From: Caenorhabditis remanei | Lineage: Eukaryota > Nematoda > Chromadorea > Rhabditida > Rhabditidae | Direction of reading: 5' to 3' | Length of the DNA: 64,000 nt | NCBI RefSeq assembly: GCF_010183535.1 | Contig: NC_071331.1 | Location: 1 to 64,000, forward strand | Part shown: positions 26,747-37,677 of the stretch, in pieces | How the letters are laid out: every line of letters begins with the position of its first letter | Numbering within the stretch: the stretch's first letter is position 1 | Notes under the pieces: model-generated | The model's database searches: none | Told to the model about the DNA's origin: nothing | What the model saw: only the letters and a program-made list of their open reading frames with translations | Translations under genes and position numbers: made by a program

Positions 26747-28671
26747 CTAGCGTCCCGAGCCTAACGGCTCGCTCCGCTAGGTGGGGCTTCGCCCCACGCG
26801 CAGTGCCCAGCAAGCTTTTAAATTTTCTTCTACGACCATTTTGAACCAAGTTATGAGCGATTTTCTATTTTATGTGACCCAAGCAAAGAGTAAGTGAAGA
26901 GCTTTCGAATGGTAGTAAGATGACGGTTCTACGACAATTTTGAGCCGAGTTAGAAGGTTTTGAAGTTTGGAGTCTGGCGCGCCGCGAGGCGCGAGGCTTC
27001 TGAAGTTTATCAGTGGGCTATCACCCTGTGAGGACACATCTGAGTGTCACCACGGCAAAACTGTAAATCTACCACCCTGTGGGGACACATGTGACGGTAT
27101 GGTGGGAAGGTGAGATCCTGGGTCAGAATCCACCCTTCTAAGGAATCAAGCGACATCAGGTGACGGATATCTGAATTCCGGGTCAGAATCCACCCTTCTA
27201 AGAAATCAAGCGACATCAGGTGACGGATATCTGAATTCCGGGTCAGAATCCACCCTTCTAAGGAATCAAGCGACATCAGGTGACGGATATCTGAATCCTG
27301 GGTCAGAATCCACCCTTTCCTTTGTCGCTCAAACAGTTTGCAAGAAAAAGTACGTCAAAAGTTCATCACCGGTCATGACCCCCACCTCTTTCCCCTTCCC
27401 AAAACAACCAAAATTCAAATATTCTTCCCAAAACCCAGATGAGAATCCGATAAGGGTGCCAAAGGGCAGTGGGTCAGGTCACACTCCCACAGAAAAAATC
27501 GTAAATAAGGCCTATTTGCACTTTGAAGCGAGTTATGACGATTGGAAAGTTTGAGCCACTGTAACTCGGCTCAAAATCAATATCTTTTGAAAATATTTTT
27601 TTTATCCATTAGATAATTTCAATAGCAATAACATATCCAAAATTCAGAATAATCCCACCAGAACCACCTGAGAAAAAAGCGGCAGAAGCGCGCCAACCCG
27701 AAAACACAGTGCAAAAGCTGTTTTCTCCACAGCTCAGCTCCCACCGGGCGGATTTGGCTGAAACTTGTATATTCCATTAGATAATTCTTGGTTGACCAAC
27801 ATAACAAAAAAGCAAAACTTTTTTAGTGAAAATTTTTTTCAGTGCGGGCCAAAAACACCTAAAAAACCGGAAAAAAACGCCTCCTGAAAAATTTTTTCAC
27901 TAAAAGTATTACAAATTTTATATCAGTTTGTTCAGATTTTTTTTCTACGTAATATATTTTTGTCAGAACCAAAAAATTCCAAAAACTAAGCGCGCTACAG
28001 GCGCCGGAAGAAATCCGGGGAATTTCGGGTTACTGTAGTTTTTTTCGGTTTCCCCGCAGACCACCGGCCGTAGCGGGCGGGGGGTGTCCCAAAGCAAGAT
28101 TTTGACGTAAAAAAGTGATTACCCGTTCACTTTTACATATATATACCAAGTTTCAAAAAGATTTGTCGAACAGAACTCGAGATCTATAGAAGAAAGTGAA
28201 AAAAATCGGAAAATTTCAAAAATTTCCATTTTTTTAATTTCCGCTCTGTAAAATTTTTTTGAAAAGAGGTATCGGGATAATTCTTTTTTCTCCACTTAGC
28301 CACGTTTTTCCCCTACGTAGTCATATAAAAATCTTGATTTATCATTCAAAACTATGCCCACAGCAAAAATCGAAAGTCAAAAAAACACTAAAAAACACAA
28401 ACTTTTCAAGCCAAAAAAAAATGACTTTCACTTATCACTTCACCAGTCAGCTGTCAGTAAAGATAACACTACCAAATTTTCCAGGAATGACGGGACAGTG
28501 AAGCCCGAATAGCCAAAAAAAGAATTAGGTCAAAAGCTTAAAAACGGGCAAAGTTATTAACGGTGCAAAAATGGGACAAAATTTGGACACATCGGCAAAA
28601 AATTTTGACGCGTGCGTCTTAAAAAAAGTACCACCCCATACCTAGGTGGGTTTGAGGGAGAAGTGGGCAGA
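26747..28671 (-). mobile_element. Helitron-type element b (non-autonomous)
   Basis: Minus-strand element of 1925 bp, 5' TCTGCCCAC at 28671 and 3' hairpin CGAGCC GTTA GGCTCG, spacer, CTAG at 26747. Its CTAG abuts the TC of element a with no host base between. It contains a 60-bp minisatellite and no Rep-helicase coding region. Confidence 0.8.
27119..27315. repeat. 60-bp minisatellite in Helitron b
   Basis: About 3.3 copies of a 60-bp unit beginning GGTCAGAATCCACCC, nearly identical, at 27120, 27180, 27240 and 27300. Element c lacks this array. Confidence 0.9.
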
Positions 28672-30575
28672 CTAGCGTCCCGAGCCTAACGGCTCGCTCC
28701 GCTAGGTGGGGCTTCGCCCCACGCGCAGTGCCCAGCAAGCTTTTAAATTTTCTTCTACGACCATTTTGAAGCAAGTTATGAGCGATTTTCTATTTTATGT
28801 GACCCAAGCAAAGAGTAAGTGAAGAGCTTTCGAATGGTAGTAAAACCAAGTCTGTACGACAATTTTGAGCCGAGTTAGAAGGTTTTGAAGTTTAGAGGCT
28901 GGGGCGCCGCGAGGCGCGAAGCTTCTGAAGTTTATCAGTGGGTTATCACCCTGTGGGGACACATCTGAAGCCGTGATGGGAAAGCTGTAAATCTACCACC
29001 CTGTGGGGACACATGTGACGTCATGGTGATAACCAGATTTTATTGATCTGAATTCAAAGGACCGCGGGTGCATGAAAGACCCCTCGAAATTCAAAAAATT
29101 AGGCCATTACACAAAAGTAGGTCAAAAGTTCATCACCGGTCATAGTCTCCACCCAGAAGACCCGAAATTCAAATATTCTTCCCATATCCCCGATGAGAAT
29201 CCGATAAGAGTTCCGACGGGCAGTGGGTCAGGTCGTCCTCCCACAGAAAAAATCGTAAATAAGGCCTATTTGCACTCTGAAGCGAGTTATGGCGTTTTGA
29301 AAGTTTGAGCCACTGTAACTCGGCTCAAAATCAATATTTTCTGAAAATCTTTTTTTTATTCATTAGATAATTTCAATGACAATAACATATTTGAAAATCA
29401 AAACAATCCCACCGAAACTACCCAAGAAAAAAGCGGCAGAAGCGCCCCAGCTCGAAAATCAGGCGAAAAAGCTGTTTTCTCCACAGCTTAGCTCCCACCG
29501 GGCCGATTTGGCTGAAACTTATATATTCCATTAGATAATTCCGAGTTGACCAACGTATCTAAAAAGCAAAACTTTTTTAGTGAAAAAAATTTTCAGTGCG
29601 GGCCAAAAACCCCTAAAAAACACGAAAAAAACGCCTCCTGAAATATTTTTTCACTAAAAGTATTACAAATTTTATATCAGTTTGTTCAGATTTTTTTTTA
29701 ACATAATATATTTTTGTCAGAACTGAAAAATTCCCAAAACTACGCGCGCTACAGGCGCCGGAAGAAAAAGGGGGGGAGGTGTCGGCAAGTCGCCTTTTTT
29801 GTGTATTTTGCGTGTTTGACGGGGTGTCTTGGGAAGACGGTCACTCCGATCATAAATCTTTTTATTTTATCTGATTCCCCGTCCATTTTTACGTATAATA
29901 GGTAAGTTTCAAGGAATAATATACAATACGACCCGAGATCGAAAGAAAAAAGTGAAAAAATCGAGAATTTTCAAAATTTCCGACATTTTTCCACTTTGCC
30001 GCTCATAAAAAATTTTTGAAAAAAGGTATCAATATAATTCTTTTTTCACTTTTTAGCCACATTCATCCTCTACAAACCTATATACTTTTGGCAGTCATAA
30101 CTATAAAAGTGATCCCACCAGAGAAAGGGAAAGTTGAAAAAATTTATTTTTTTTCGAAAATATCCGGAATTTTTCCACTTTGCCGCTCATAAAAATTTTT
30201 TGAAAAGAGTTATCAATATATTTTTTTTTTCTCCTTCAAGCCACATTCATCCTCTACAAACCTATATAGTTTTCATAGTCATAACTATAAAACTGTTCCC
30301 ACCAGAAGCTGTGGAAGTTGAAAAAATTTATTTTTTTTTGGGTCAAAAAAATTCAGACATCACTTATCAGCTTATCACTCAGCCCGTATCAGTGCTATCA
30401 TTACCAAAATTCACAGGCATGATGGGCCCTACTTTTGCTATCGATTAAAAAAAAAATTAGCCCAAAAGCTTTATTCCCAACCAAGTTATTAACGTCCAAC
30501 CAAGCGTGACACAAAATTTCTACAAAAAGTTGTGTCACCCCATACCTACGGGTTTTTAGGGAAGAGGGTGGCAGA
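28672..30575 (-). mobile_element. Helitron-type element c (non-autonomous)
   Basis: Minus-strand element of 1904 bp, a diverged copy of b. 5' TCTGCCACCC at 30575 is preceded by host A; the 3' CTAG at 28672 runs straight into the TC of b. Local AT-rich stretches, no credible gene. Tandem CTAG/TC joints are what rolling-circle concatemers would leave. Confidence 0.8.
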
Positions 30576-31210
30576 TGTTTAAAATTTCGACTCGGAATAT
30601 TTTTTTTTGGACTTGTAAAAATTTTCAAAATTTTCGAATTTTTGGTTTTTTCGAAATTTTACACGGGGTTTTGTAGGTATGATTTTCAAACTTGCTTCTC
30701 TTCCTAAAGAATTTTAAGGGCTATTATACGCATTTTAGTTTGACCCTATACCTCTAACCAGAGCCGAGATCTAAGCGAGATAAGGTCATGGCTGAAAAAA
30801 AATCGGAATTTCAAAATGGGAATTTCGGAATTTTTTCAACGGCATATTATTCAGCGTGATTAGTTTAATCGATCTATCTAAAAAAATTTCCAAATTTCGA
30901 CTCGGAATATTTTTTTTTGGACTTGTAAAATTTTTTAAACTTTTTAAAATTTTGGTTTTTATGAAATTTCACATACAGTTTTGCAAATATAATTTTCAAA
31001 TTTGTTTGTCTTCTTAGTGAATTTTAAGAGCTATTATATGCACTTCAGTTTGACCCGATATCTTTAACCCGAGCCGAGATCTAAGCGAGATAAGGTAGAA
31101 ATCTGAACAAGTCGAAATTTCAAAGTGCGAATTTTGGCATTTTTTTTAATCCCAGATTGTTCAGCGTGCTTTGTTTAGTCGAACTGTTCAAATACTTTTC
31201 GAAATTTGAC
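30576..31210. repeat. ~310-bp tandem monomers in U9
   Basis: About two monomers recognised by GAGCCGAGATCTAAGCGAGA at about 30761 and 31073, matching the larger array in U12 and the partial monomer before the Helitrons. Non-coding. Confidence 0.75.
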
Positions 31211-31903
31211 ATCCAACGTCTAATTTCACCTTATCAAGAGTGTGAACGAATAGCACTACGGGGGAGGGGAAGGTCAGGTCATAAATCATTTTAACAACAC
31301 CACCTGTCACTTTGTGTGGGAAAATATGACTAGATAACGATCAGGTCAACCATTCTCACAGAAACATCTGACACGTGGATCAGAACCCATATTTGAAAAC
31401 ACGCAATTGAACCAGTAGTCGTGGCGCGAAGCGACACTACTCAGATTGCGTTTACGGTGACGCTGAGCGGAGCGAAGCGTCACCGTGAAGGCTACAAATA
31501 CAGTACGTACAACTCATTTTTTTCACTTTTTTCACGTTTTTCACACTTTTACACTCATTTTCTCATATTTTTCACATTTTTTCACACTTTTTTCCACTTT
31601 TCTAGTTTCGGAACGAAACAAAACTTGATTTGGGCTCAACAACCCTATATGAAAAGCTCGCTTCGCTCGCTTTCTCCGACGCCATGAAAGACAGAAAATT
31701 CCTTGAAAAGCTCGGACGCCATGAAAGACAGAAAATTCCTTGAAAAGCTCGGACGCTATGAAAGTTAGAAAATTCCCTGAAAAGCTCGGACGCTATGAAA
31801 GTTAGAAAATTCTTTTTTATTTACTTTTGTATGAGATTTCACAATAAATTGCCCAAATTCGGCGAGCTCTTGTTAGGGTATGTTGTGTTTTTGTCAGCGT
31901 AAC

Positions 31904-31906
31904 TTA
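31904..31906. other. Target-site duplication TTA, left of the Maverick
   Basis: TTA directly precedes the left terminus. The uninterrupted paralogous sites in U6 (~19371), U8 (~24454) and U12 (~61313) read CTTAGAAAATGG once, so TTA has been doubled around the element. Confidence 0.7.
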
Positions 31907-32498
31907 TGCACCTATTCACGAAGAAAAAGTGCTAATTAAAATGCCACATTTTGCATTTTAATGCTATTCACGAATGCACTTTAATGTGCATAAAAACACT
32001 TTAATTCGAATTAATCTGCATTAAAAAGCGAATTAAAGTGCACATCGTGGCGAGATATCTTAATTAAAATGCATGCGCCTTTGATAAAATTCGTAAATCC
32101 ACACAAATCTTAAAGGCGCATGCACATTAGTAGTATAGAGTGCGTTTTCTGCCCCCGGAATGCGTTTTCCGCCCCAGCCCTCTTCCGCCCTATGTTTACA
32201 TAAGACGGACCTTCGGGCGAGGTTTGCCCCTGTCCAATTTCCCATGTCCAATTTCCCAAAATTCTTTTCTGTTATTTCAAATTATTTCAAATTCAAATTT
32301 TTTCAAATTTTTTCAAATTCAAATTTTTTCAAATTTTTTTTCAAATTCAAATTTTTTCAAATTTTTTCAAATTTTTTTCAAATTCAAAATTTTTTCAAAT
32401 TCAAATTTTCGTCAAATCTTTTTTCCATAAATTCTTTTCTAATTTTCAATTTTTCTCATTAATGGGTTACGGTGTGCAATCGAGTTCACTTTTTGTTT
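31907..32498 (+). repeat. Maverick left terminal inverted repeat
   Basis: About 592 bp matching the reverse complement of 52786-53311. It contains GCATTTTAATGC-rich outer DNA, a GC-rich middle (32140-32235), and an AT-rich TTTCAAATT tract (32270-32420). It is longer than the right copy because of a 55-bp hairpin insertion and different lengths of the AT-rich tract. Confidence 0.92.
32070..32124. repeat. Hairpin insertion present only in the left TIR
   Basis: Perfect 13-bp arms TGCATGCGCCTTT/AAAGGCGCATGCA around a 29-bp loop. The right TIR has only about 6 bases here (AATGTG), so the two TIRs differ by a recent insertion or deletion. Confidence 0.8.
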
Positions 32499-32590
32499 AT
32501 ACCTAAAACTTTTTTCAAGTGGATGCAGCTGGCTGCCAGATGTATAAACCATACTGTTTATATCTACAGAATGTTTACATCCACCGTATA
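32499..32590 (-). repeat. Single copy of the Maverick ~83-bp repeat (reverse orientation)
   Basis: Contains the reverse complement of TTTATACGTCTGGCAGCCAG and CATCCACTTGA, the core of the repeats at 39247-39437 and 50512-50905. It lies just inside the left TIR. Confidence 0.75.
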
Positions 32591-32653
32591 ACCAGGCTCC
32601 GCCCATACCCGTGCCCATCCAAAAAACGCAACCCTATTCATTCTTCTTCTGTA

Positions 32654-33170
32654 ATGGCCGAAGTCTACCTCCAAGCTCCCTTTAGTGGGCCTGGTATAAT
32701 GGTATTCAGTCTTGGGAATTGCTGCCGTAAAAGTCTTACTATAAAAGAAGGTGTAGCAAAACTCAATTTTTGTATGAGCTGTCAGAAGAAAACCTATGCG
32801 GCAAAATATCCGAATAACGCTCTGCGGGGTTTCGCAGTATTTTATGGTATGTTTTTTTTCCAAAACCCTAAACAATGTGCATTTCAGAAAACCGCAACCG
32901 AAAGAGATGGGTTGGCCCCGATTTCATCCCAGGAGACAAAATGTGGAAAAAAAGTAAGTGTTCCAAATATAATCTCGTAACAACCTCTTAATTTTTCAAG
33001 TTCTACCCTCAATCGTCATGGGCAATGGAGACCTCTTCTCAGTTTTTCTGGAGGAATGCTGCCGCAACAGCGTCACAATCGAAGAAAACATTCTAACTTT
33101 CAAATTTTGCACTACTTGTCAAGCCCGAAATTCTTTTGTATCAAAATACGATGCTGATGGTCGATATTAA
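32654..33170 (+). CDS. Small cysteine-motif protein A, 142 aa, 3 exons
   Basis: Exons 32654-32846, 32888-32953 and 33001-33170 keep frame through two introns of 41 and 47 bp with GT-AG ends (GTATGT, GTAAGT; TTTCAG, TTTCAAG). The protein holds two diverged copies of one motif, CCRKSLT-x9-FCMSC in exon 1 and CCRNSVT-x9-FCTTC in exon 3, each a CC pair followed by CxxC, so zinc binding is plausible. I chose the start MAEVYLQ; a frame upstream only translates the 83-bp repeat. It converges on protein B with 1 bp between stop codons. It resembles the C termini of proteins B and C of this element. Function unknown. Confidence 0.7.
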
Positions 33171-33171
33171 T

Positions 33172-33657
33172 TTATTTCAATAAACGAGTTTTACAAGTTT
33201 TACATAAGGGAATTTTCAAAACACTATCCTCAACCAAGATGGAGTCCTTACACGGTTCGCAAATATTAATGCTCACAAAAGATCTGCTTTCCCGTAAAAT
33301 GGGTTTCCTTTTTGGTATGGACGTCTTCCTCGGACCTCGTGGCTTCCTCTTGTTCATTTGAATCATCTGTTTGCCGGTCTTCCGATGCGGCGTTTTGAAG
33401 GAATCTGGAAGATATCGAAATAATTTACATTTTTTCAAAATTACACACATACCTTCGGTCAATGGTGGTAAGACAGGTGGAGGTGGCGGTGGAGGCAATA
33501 TCGGGTGTTGGGAGGGAGTTGGCAATACGGGGGTTGTTTGCGATGGCAGTGGAGGTGGTGATGGCGACAAGCAGGGGAACCATCCTGCGCTTGGCGTATA
33601 ATAATACGTTTGGTGTTGAGCAACAGCCGGGGTGGGGTCAAGAGAGAAGTCGGACAT
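33172..33657 (-). CDS. Proline-rich protein with CxxC pair (protein B), 145 aa, 2 exons
   Basis: Exons 33453-33657 and 33172-33404 flank a 48-bp intron (GTATGT...TTCCAG). Because the intron is a multiple of three and has no stop, an unspliced frame also exists. The start MSDFSLDP is preferred over upstream in-frame starts, which have no composition like a gene. The N-terminal half is rich in proline and serine, including an 8-proline run. The middle is basic, and the end carries CEPCKDSILV-x7-LCKTC, two CxxC pairs. The end pattern matches proteins A and C of this element. Function unknown; a DNA- or RNA-binding basic segment plus zinc knuckle is an inference. Confidence 0.65.
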   Translation of the reverse strand: MSDFSLDPTPAVAQHQTYYYTPSAGWFPCLSPSPPPLPSQTTPVLPTPSQHPILPPPPPPPVLPPLTEGMCVILKKCKLFRYLPDSFKTPHRKTGKQMIQMNKRKPRGPRKTSIPKRKPILRESRSFVSINICEPCKDSILVEDSVLKIPLCKTCKTRLLK

Positions 33658-33985
33658 GGTCACCAACTTGGACGGCGAAAAAAGATACAAATGAAAAGTT
33701 TTGCCAAAAAAAGTTTTTGGTAAAAAGTGGGCGGGGCTTACCCAAAACTTAAGCTCAACCATCGCTGAGCTTTTCGTTATGTAAATAAACATTCTCATAC
33801 CTGCTCGTGCATAGCATCCAAAACAGTTTATACTTTCAATATAAACACAAGTCATTCTACCAGTTTTGCCACACCCCCTTCAATGTAAACACATCTGTCT
33901 CCAAGGGTCCGTTGAAAATGCCTTCTGGGCACGAAAAAAGAATCAAACGTCATTTCCTGTTACACAACCACATCGACAACACCCG

Positions 33986-35488
33986 ATGAATGACTACAAT
34001 TTTAGCGCTGACCAGCAGAGAGTTTTTGACCGCATTATAGCGGCCGTCAATGATTTGGACAATCCGGTATGTCGTTTTTTCATTTTCGATTTTTTTTAAT
34101 TGTTTTCTTTAGATAAGATTGTTTGTATCGGGCACGGCAGGGACGGGGAAGTCGTATTTAATAAAAGCTCTCATCGACGAGCTCGGATATGGCCGTGTCT
34201 CCGTATGTGCACCAACAGGGATGGCAGCGAAATTAGTAGATGGCCGCACAATACATTCACTGTGCAAACTGGCTGTTGTTGAAGAAGGAGAAGAAAAGAA
34301 TCCCGATGACGGTGCCCCAGCCGCAAAGAAGTCAAGAAGAGATACAGGAATGCGGTTATTCATCATTGATGAAATAAGTATGTGTTCCGCCGAGCTATTG
34401 GATAATCTTGAAAAGGATCTGAGTTCAAAAAGAAAGGATCGAGGACCTTTTGGTGGATTCAACATCGTGGCATTCGGTGATTTGTATCAAATTCCTCCAG
34501 TGAAAGCAAAGTGGGTGTTCAAATGTAAGTCTTTTTCGAACAAATTTTTATAAACATTTATCATTCTTACAGCCGAATTGTGGAAGACACACTTTCAATA
34601 TGCAGAACTCAACTCTAATCACCGACAGCAAGCCGATCCAGAATTTGCTCAAATGCTGCAGCGTTTTCGAGTCGGAGAACTGACAGACTTGGATCGAGCA
34701 TTCCTCAAATCAAGAGTCGTACCAAATGAACCAGGCGACAATTTTGTGACCACTACGGCCACCGCATATAATAAAACGGCTAAAGGGCAAGCTCTCATTT
34801 TATTGCGAAGAAATAAGGTCATCCAAGATGTCAATAACGAGGTACCAGTTTTCTCTTCAAAAATAAATAAGCATGTTTCTTTTAGATTTTACGGCAAAAA
34901 TTTCCGGACCATATTGTACCAGTCGCCTCGCTACACTATAGGTTCAAACCCGGTCAAGAGAATGAGGACCCCGAACCACCACGGATCACGGAGAAGTGTA
35001 AAATTGCTCTGAATTCTAATGTGATGATAACCCAAAATATCCGGAGCTCAGGACTGCGTAATGGAGAAATAGGACAAGCAATCGAAATTCATGGAAAGGA
35101 TGCCGTCAATCGCGTCACAATTTTGTACGTTTTCGCGTGTGTTTTAATATGAAAAAAATCTTCTTATAGGTTTGAAGGAGGAAAGGCTGTCAACGTCTAC
35201 CGTATGAGAAAGTCTGGGTTTTTAAATAAGACCCGAACACTCGAGCTGCATCTACCTCTAACACCAGCCTATGCGCTCACCTACCATAAAGCTCAAGGTC
35301 AAACGCTGGATGAGGTTTTTCTCAACCTTACGCAAAGAATGGAAGCTTCTTTATTTTTTGTTGGAGCAAGCAGGGTCCGCACAAAGGAGGGTCTACGCAT
35401 TCTAGCCTACAGCGACAAGTTTGACATCGTCGTGGATGCCGATGTTGTGGCAGAGTATGAACGACTTCGTGCTCTCCCACAGATGTGA
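33986..35488 (+). CDS. PIF1-family DNA helicase, 439 aa, 5 exons
   Basis: Exons 33986-34066, 34113-34524, 34573-34841, 34886-35124 and 35170-35488 join in frame through introns of 44-48 bp. The product has the superfamily 1B motifs in order: Walker A GTAGTGKS at residues 34-41, motif Ia APTGMAA near 61, Walker B IIDEIS (D113-E114), motif III GDLYQIPP (149-156), and the C-terminal YALTYHKAQGQTLD near 367 with VGASRVR after it. PIF1 enzymes are 5'-3' ATP-dependent helicases that unwind forks and G-quadruplexes. At 439 residues it is a minimal core without a long N-terminal extension. A role in replicating the element is an inference from context. Start chosen at MNDYNF; further upstream exons cannot be excluded. 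Confidence 0.88.
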
Positions 35489-35596
35489 AAATTGTTTAAC
35501 TTTTATATTTTTTATTCGATATTCATAATATTTATATTAATAAAGTTTATAATTTAAAAAACTTATAATAAAAAACTTATAATAAAAAAAACTTAG

Positions 35597-35715
35597 ATGG
35601 TGTGTGGAGGGCGAGAGTCGACGGCAGGGCGGGGCGGGAGGAGCGAGAGTCGACGGCAGGGCGGGGCAGGAGGAGCGAGAGTCGACGGCAGGGCGGGGCG
35701 GGAGGGAAGGAGGGC
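35597..35715. repeat. 32-bp GC-rich minisatellite
   Basis: Three near-perfect copies of a 32-bp unit beginning GCGAGAGTCGACGGCAGGGC, in very G-rich DNA unlike the AT-rich flanks. The preceding 35489-35596 is AT-rich with AATAAA-like signals for the helicase gene. Confidence 0.9.
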
Positions 35716-35778
35716 GCCGGCTATAAAAATGTTATTTCTTATAGATTTTATGGATTTTTTTCATGACACTCACCTCCA

Positions 35779-36185
35779 TCATGGACGCCCATTCCATAGA
35801 TGGGCCGGACGACGCTCATCGCCCCAGAGGGGTTCCACCCGAACCTAAAAAAGGTATAAACGTTCACATTAGTTGGTTGAAATAAACTTACAATGTTCCG
35901 GGGATGGGGTGGCGGCGACGGTGGTGCTGGTGAGGGGGATGGGGCGGGAGACGGCGACGGTGTCCGGGTGGGGGGTGGCGAGGATGGTGGGGTAGTCCCC
36001 GGGGTCTGAACAGGGGTCAGACCCCCTACCTCCACCACCTCTGGCAGAGCATTCTGCCAGGCGGCGACGTGCCACACACCCTCCCACCAAACCCACACAC
36101 CTGTGGGGGTGAATACAACTTCTGTCTACAAAAAAGAATTGAAAAAACAACTTTCAAAAAAGGAATCACTTACGTTAACGGCCAT
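35779..36185 (-). CDS. Small proline/threonine-rich protein, 103 aa, 3 exons
   Basis: Exons 36174-36185, 35892-36125 and 35844-35779 keep phase 0 at both joints with GTAAGT donors and TTTGTAG/TTTTTAG acceptors. The second exon encodes a tryptophan-rich patch (VWVWWEGVWHVAAW) and then a long stretch of Pro, Ser and Thr. The short third exon is basic. The GC-rich third codon positions contrast with the capsid genes next door. No family recognised. The first exon is only four codons, so the start is uncertain. Confidence 0.5.
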
Positions 36186-36340
36186 TACCTCCATTTTTTT
36201 TTTCAAAGCTGGGGTGGGATGACTTTTTTGGGCTGATGTTGTAAGAATGAGGGTATTGCCCAGGTATGAATGTTTGGGCCCATGCCTGCCACGCCCCTTT
36301 CGTATAGAGTTACATGATAAGTACCATATACAATACTATT

Positions 36341-37675
36341 TTAAACAATTGTGTCGATTTGGGGATTACGCAATGCATCAAGAGCAAATAGCTGGTCGAA
36401 TTCGGCATAAACCACACAATACAATCCTCCTTCAGGTGTTTTGTCTTTAAAGTTTAGCCGAACACTAACATTGGTCTGTTTCACCAATTCGAATAAAGAA
36501 TTGTCTTGTGCGACTGGACTCAGCTCAAAACCGAAAATGGTGAAACCACCCTCTTTGAACATTCTCGTATTGATAGAGTTACAAGCCACATTATTACGTG
36601 TATGACCCAGAGTTTCTTGAAGTTGTAGATATGCCTCGATAAACTTGTTATTTGTAAAGTCTAGAGAGAACGGACGTCCAGGTAGAGTAATTCCACAATA
36701 ATCCACATGAATATCGGAAATGCCGTGAGGTTTGAAATTGAATGGAGACTTGTCATATGACCCATTATAAGCATCAGCATCAACAAGACCGACGAAAATT
36801 CGACGTGGCATTTTAGAAGTGAATAGTGTATTTGATGGTGCATCCATTCTATTTGGTTCAATGTAGAAACTTCGAACTTGTGAAGAAATGAGAGGGTATT
36901 GAATTGTCTTGTGTTCAATAACAGCCGCTTCTAAAGCATTGGATAAGCCATCCGCTAAATCAAATTCGTTAACCAAAGCATAAACATCTTTGATTTTGAA
37001 TTGAAGTTCTGTTGTGGTAGGTCGGTTGTAAGATTCAATCAAAAATTTGCTATCGTTAGGGTACACGGTTAGTTTGACGTTGCAACCATTCAACAAAACC
37101 CGTGGTTGATTCATCAAATCGATAGAAATGTTGGCCGCGACTTGAATAGGACCTTGGTTATGGATAGATTCACATCTTTTAATAAATCCGGGGCTTGTAA
37201 TATCGTCAACAGATGTATCGTGGTAAAACCCAGCAGCCGTCAATGTTGAATCCTTAATCTCCTGGCCATACATTAAAGCTTGTTCAAAATAACTCTTGTA
37301 GGCATAATTGGACGAGTTGTGAAAAGCCAACTGCGAGTTGATGTGTAAAGAAAAGTTTTTCACAATTGAATGAGCGATATTGTTTATGGGTGCAAATACA
37401 AACGGATTCTTTGGAGTAAGATCCATCGTGATTGGTTTTCCTGCACTATCCGTAATTTCAAAAGTAAAAATGAGATAGGTTCGTTTTAGATTTAGATAGG
37501 AACGTGAATTATTGGTCAAAATAAATTCAAACGGTCCTTGTGCTTGAAAAGTATTTTTGAGAGGCACAGGTGTCCAGCGAGAGTTTATAATACCAGATTG
37601 TGTGCCGGGCATAGTACTAAAGTCCAAAGAATCGACGATTACATCGTGCGATTTCGGATCCATACGGCTAATCAT
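36341..37675 (-). CDS. MCP: Major capsid protein (double jelly-roll), 444 aa
   Basis: Single-exon gene next to the pVI-like, protease and penton genes, the usual capsid cluster of Polintons. Length and features fit the hexon-like double jelly-roll major capsid protein: N-terminal FEFILTNNSRSYLNLKRTYL, FAPINNIAHSIVKNFSLHIN near the first barrel, a central region ending in EHKTIQYPLISSQVRSFYIE, MPRRIFVGLVDADAYNGS, and a conserved-type C-terminal half with FKPHGISDIHVDYCGITLPG. I took the ATG at 37675; two codons further upstream would need a TTG start. The start lies 2 bp after the stop of the pVI-like gene, with no TATA box of its own between them. In virions this protein would form the pseudo-hexameric capsomers. 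Confidence 0.9.
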   Translation of the reverse strand: MISRMDPKSHDVIVDSLDFSTMPGTQSGIINSRWTPVPLKNTFQAQGPFEFILTNNSRSYLNLKRTYLIFTFEITDSAGKPITMDLTPKNPFVFAPINNIAHSIVKNFSLHINSQLAFHNSSNYAYKSYFEQALMYGQEIKDSTLTAAGFYHDTSVDDITSPGFIKRCESIHNQGPIQVAANISIDLMNQPRVLLNGCNVKLTVYPNDSKFLIESYNRPTTTELQFKIKDVYALVNEFDLADGLSNALEAAVIEHKTIQYPLISSQVRSFYIEPNRMDAPSNTLFTSKMPRRIFVGLVDADAYNGSYDKSPFNFKPHGISDIHVDYCGITLPGRPFSLDFTNNKFIEAYLQLQETLGHTRNNVACNSINTRMFKEGGFTIFGFELSPVAQDNSLFELVKQTNVSVRLNFKDKTPEGGLYCVVYAEFDQLFALDALRNPQIDTIV

Positions 37676-37677
37676 TT

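Noticed and set aside
32519..32653. Upstream extension of protein A (MDAAGCQMYK...)
   Set aside because: This stretch is the 83-bp intergenic repeat, which gives the same residues at other non-coding sites.
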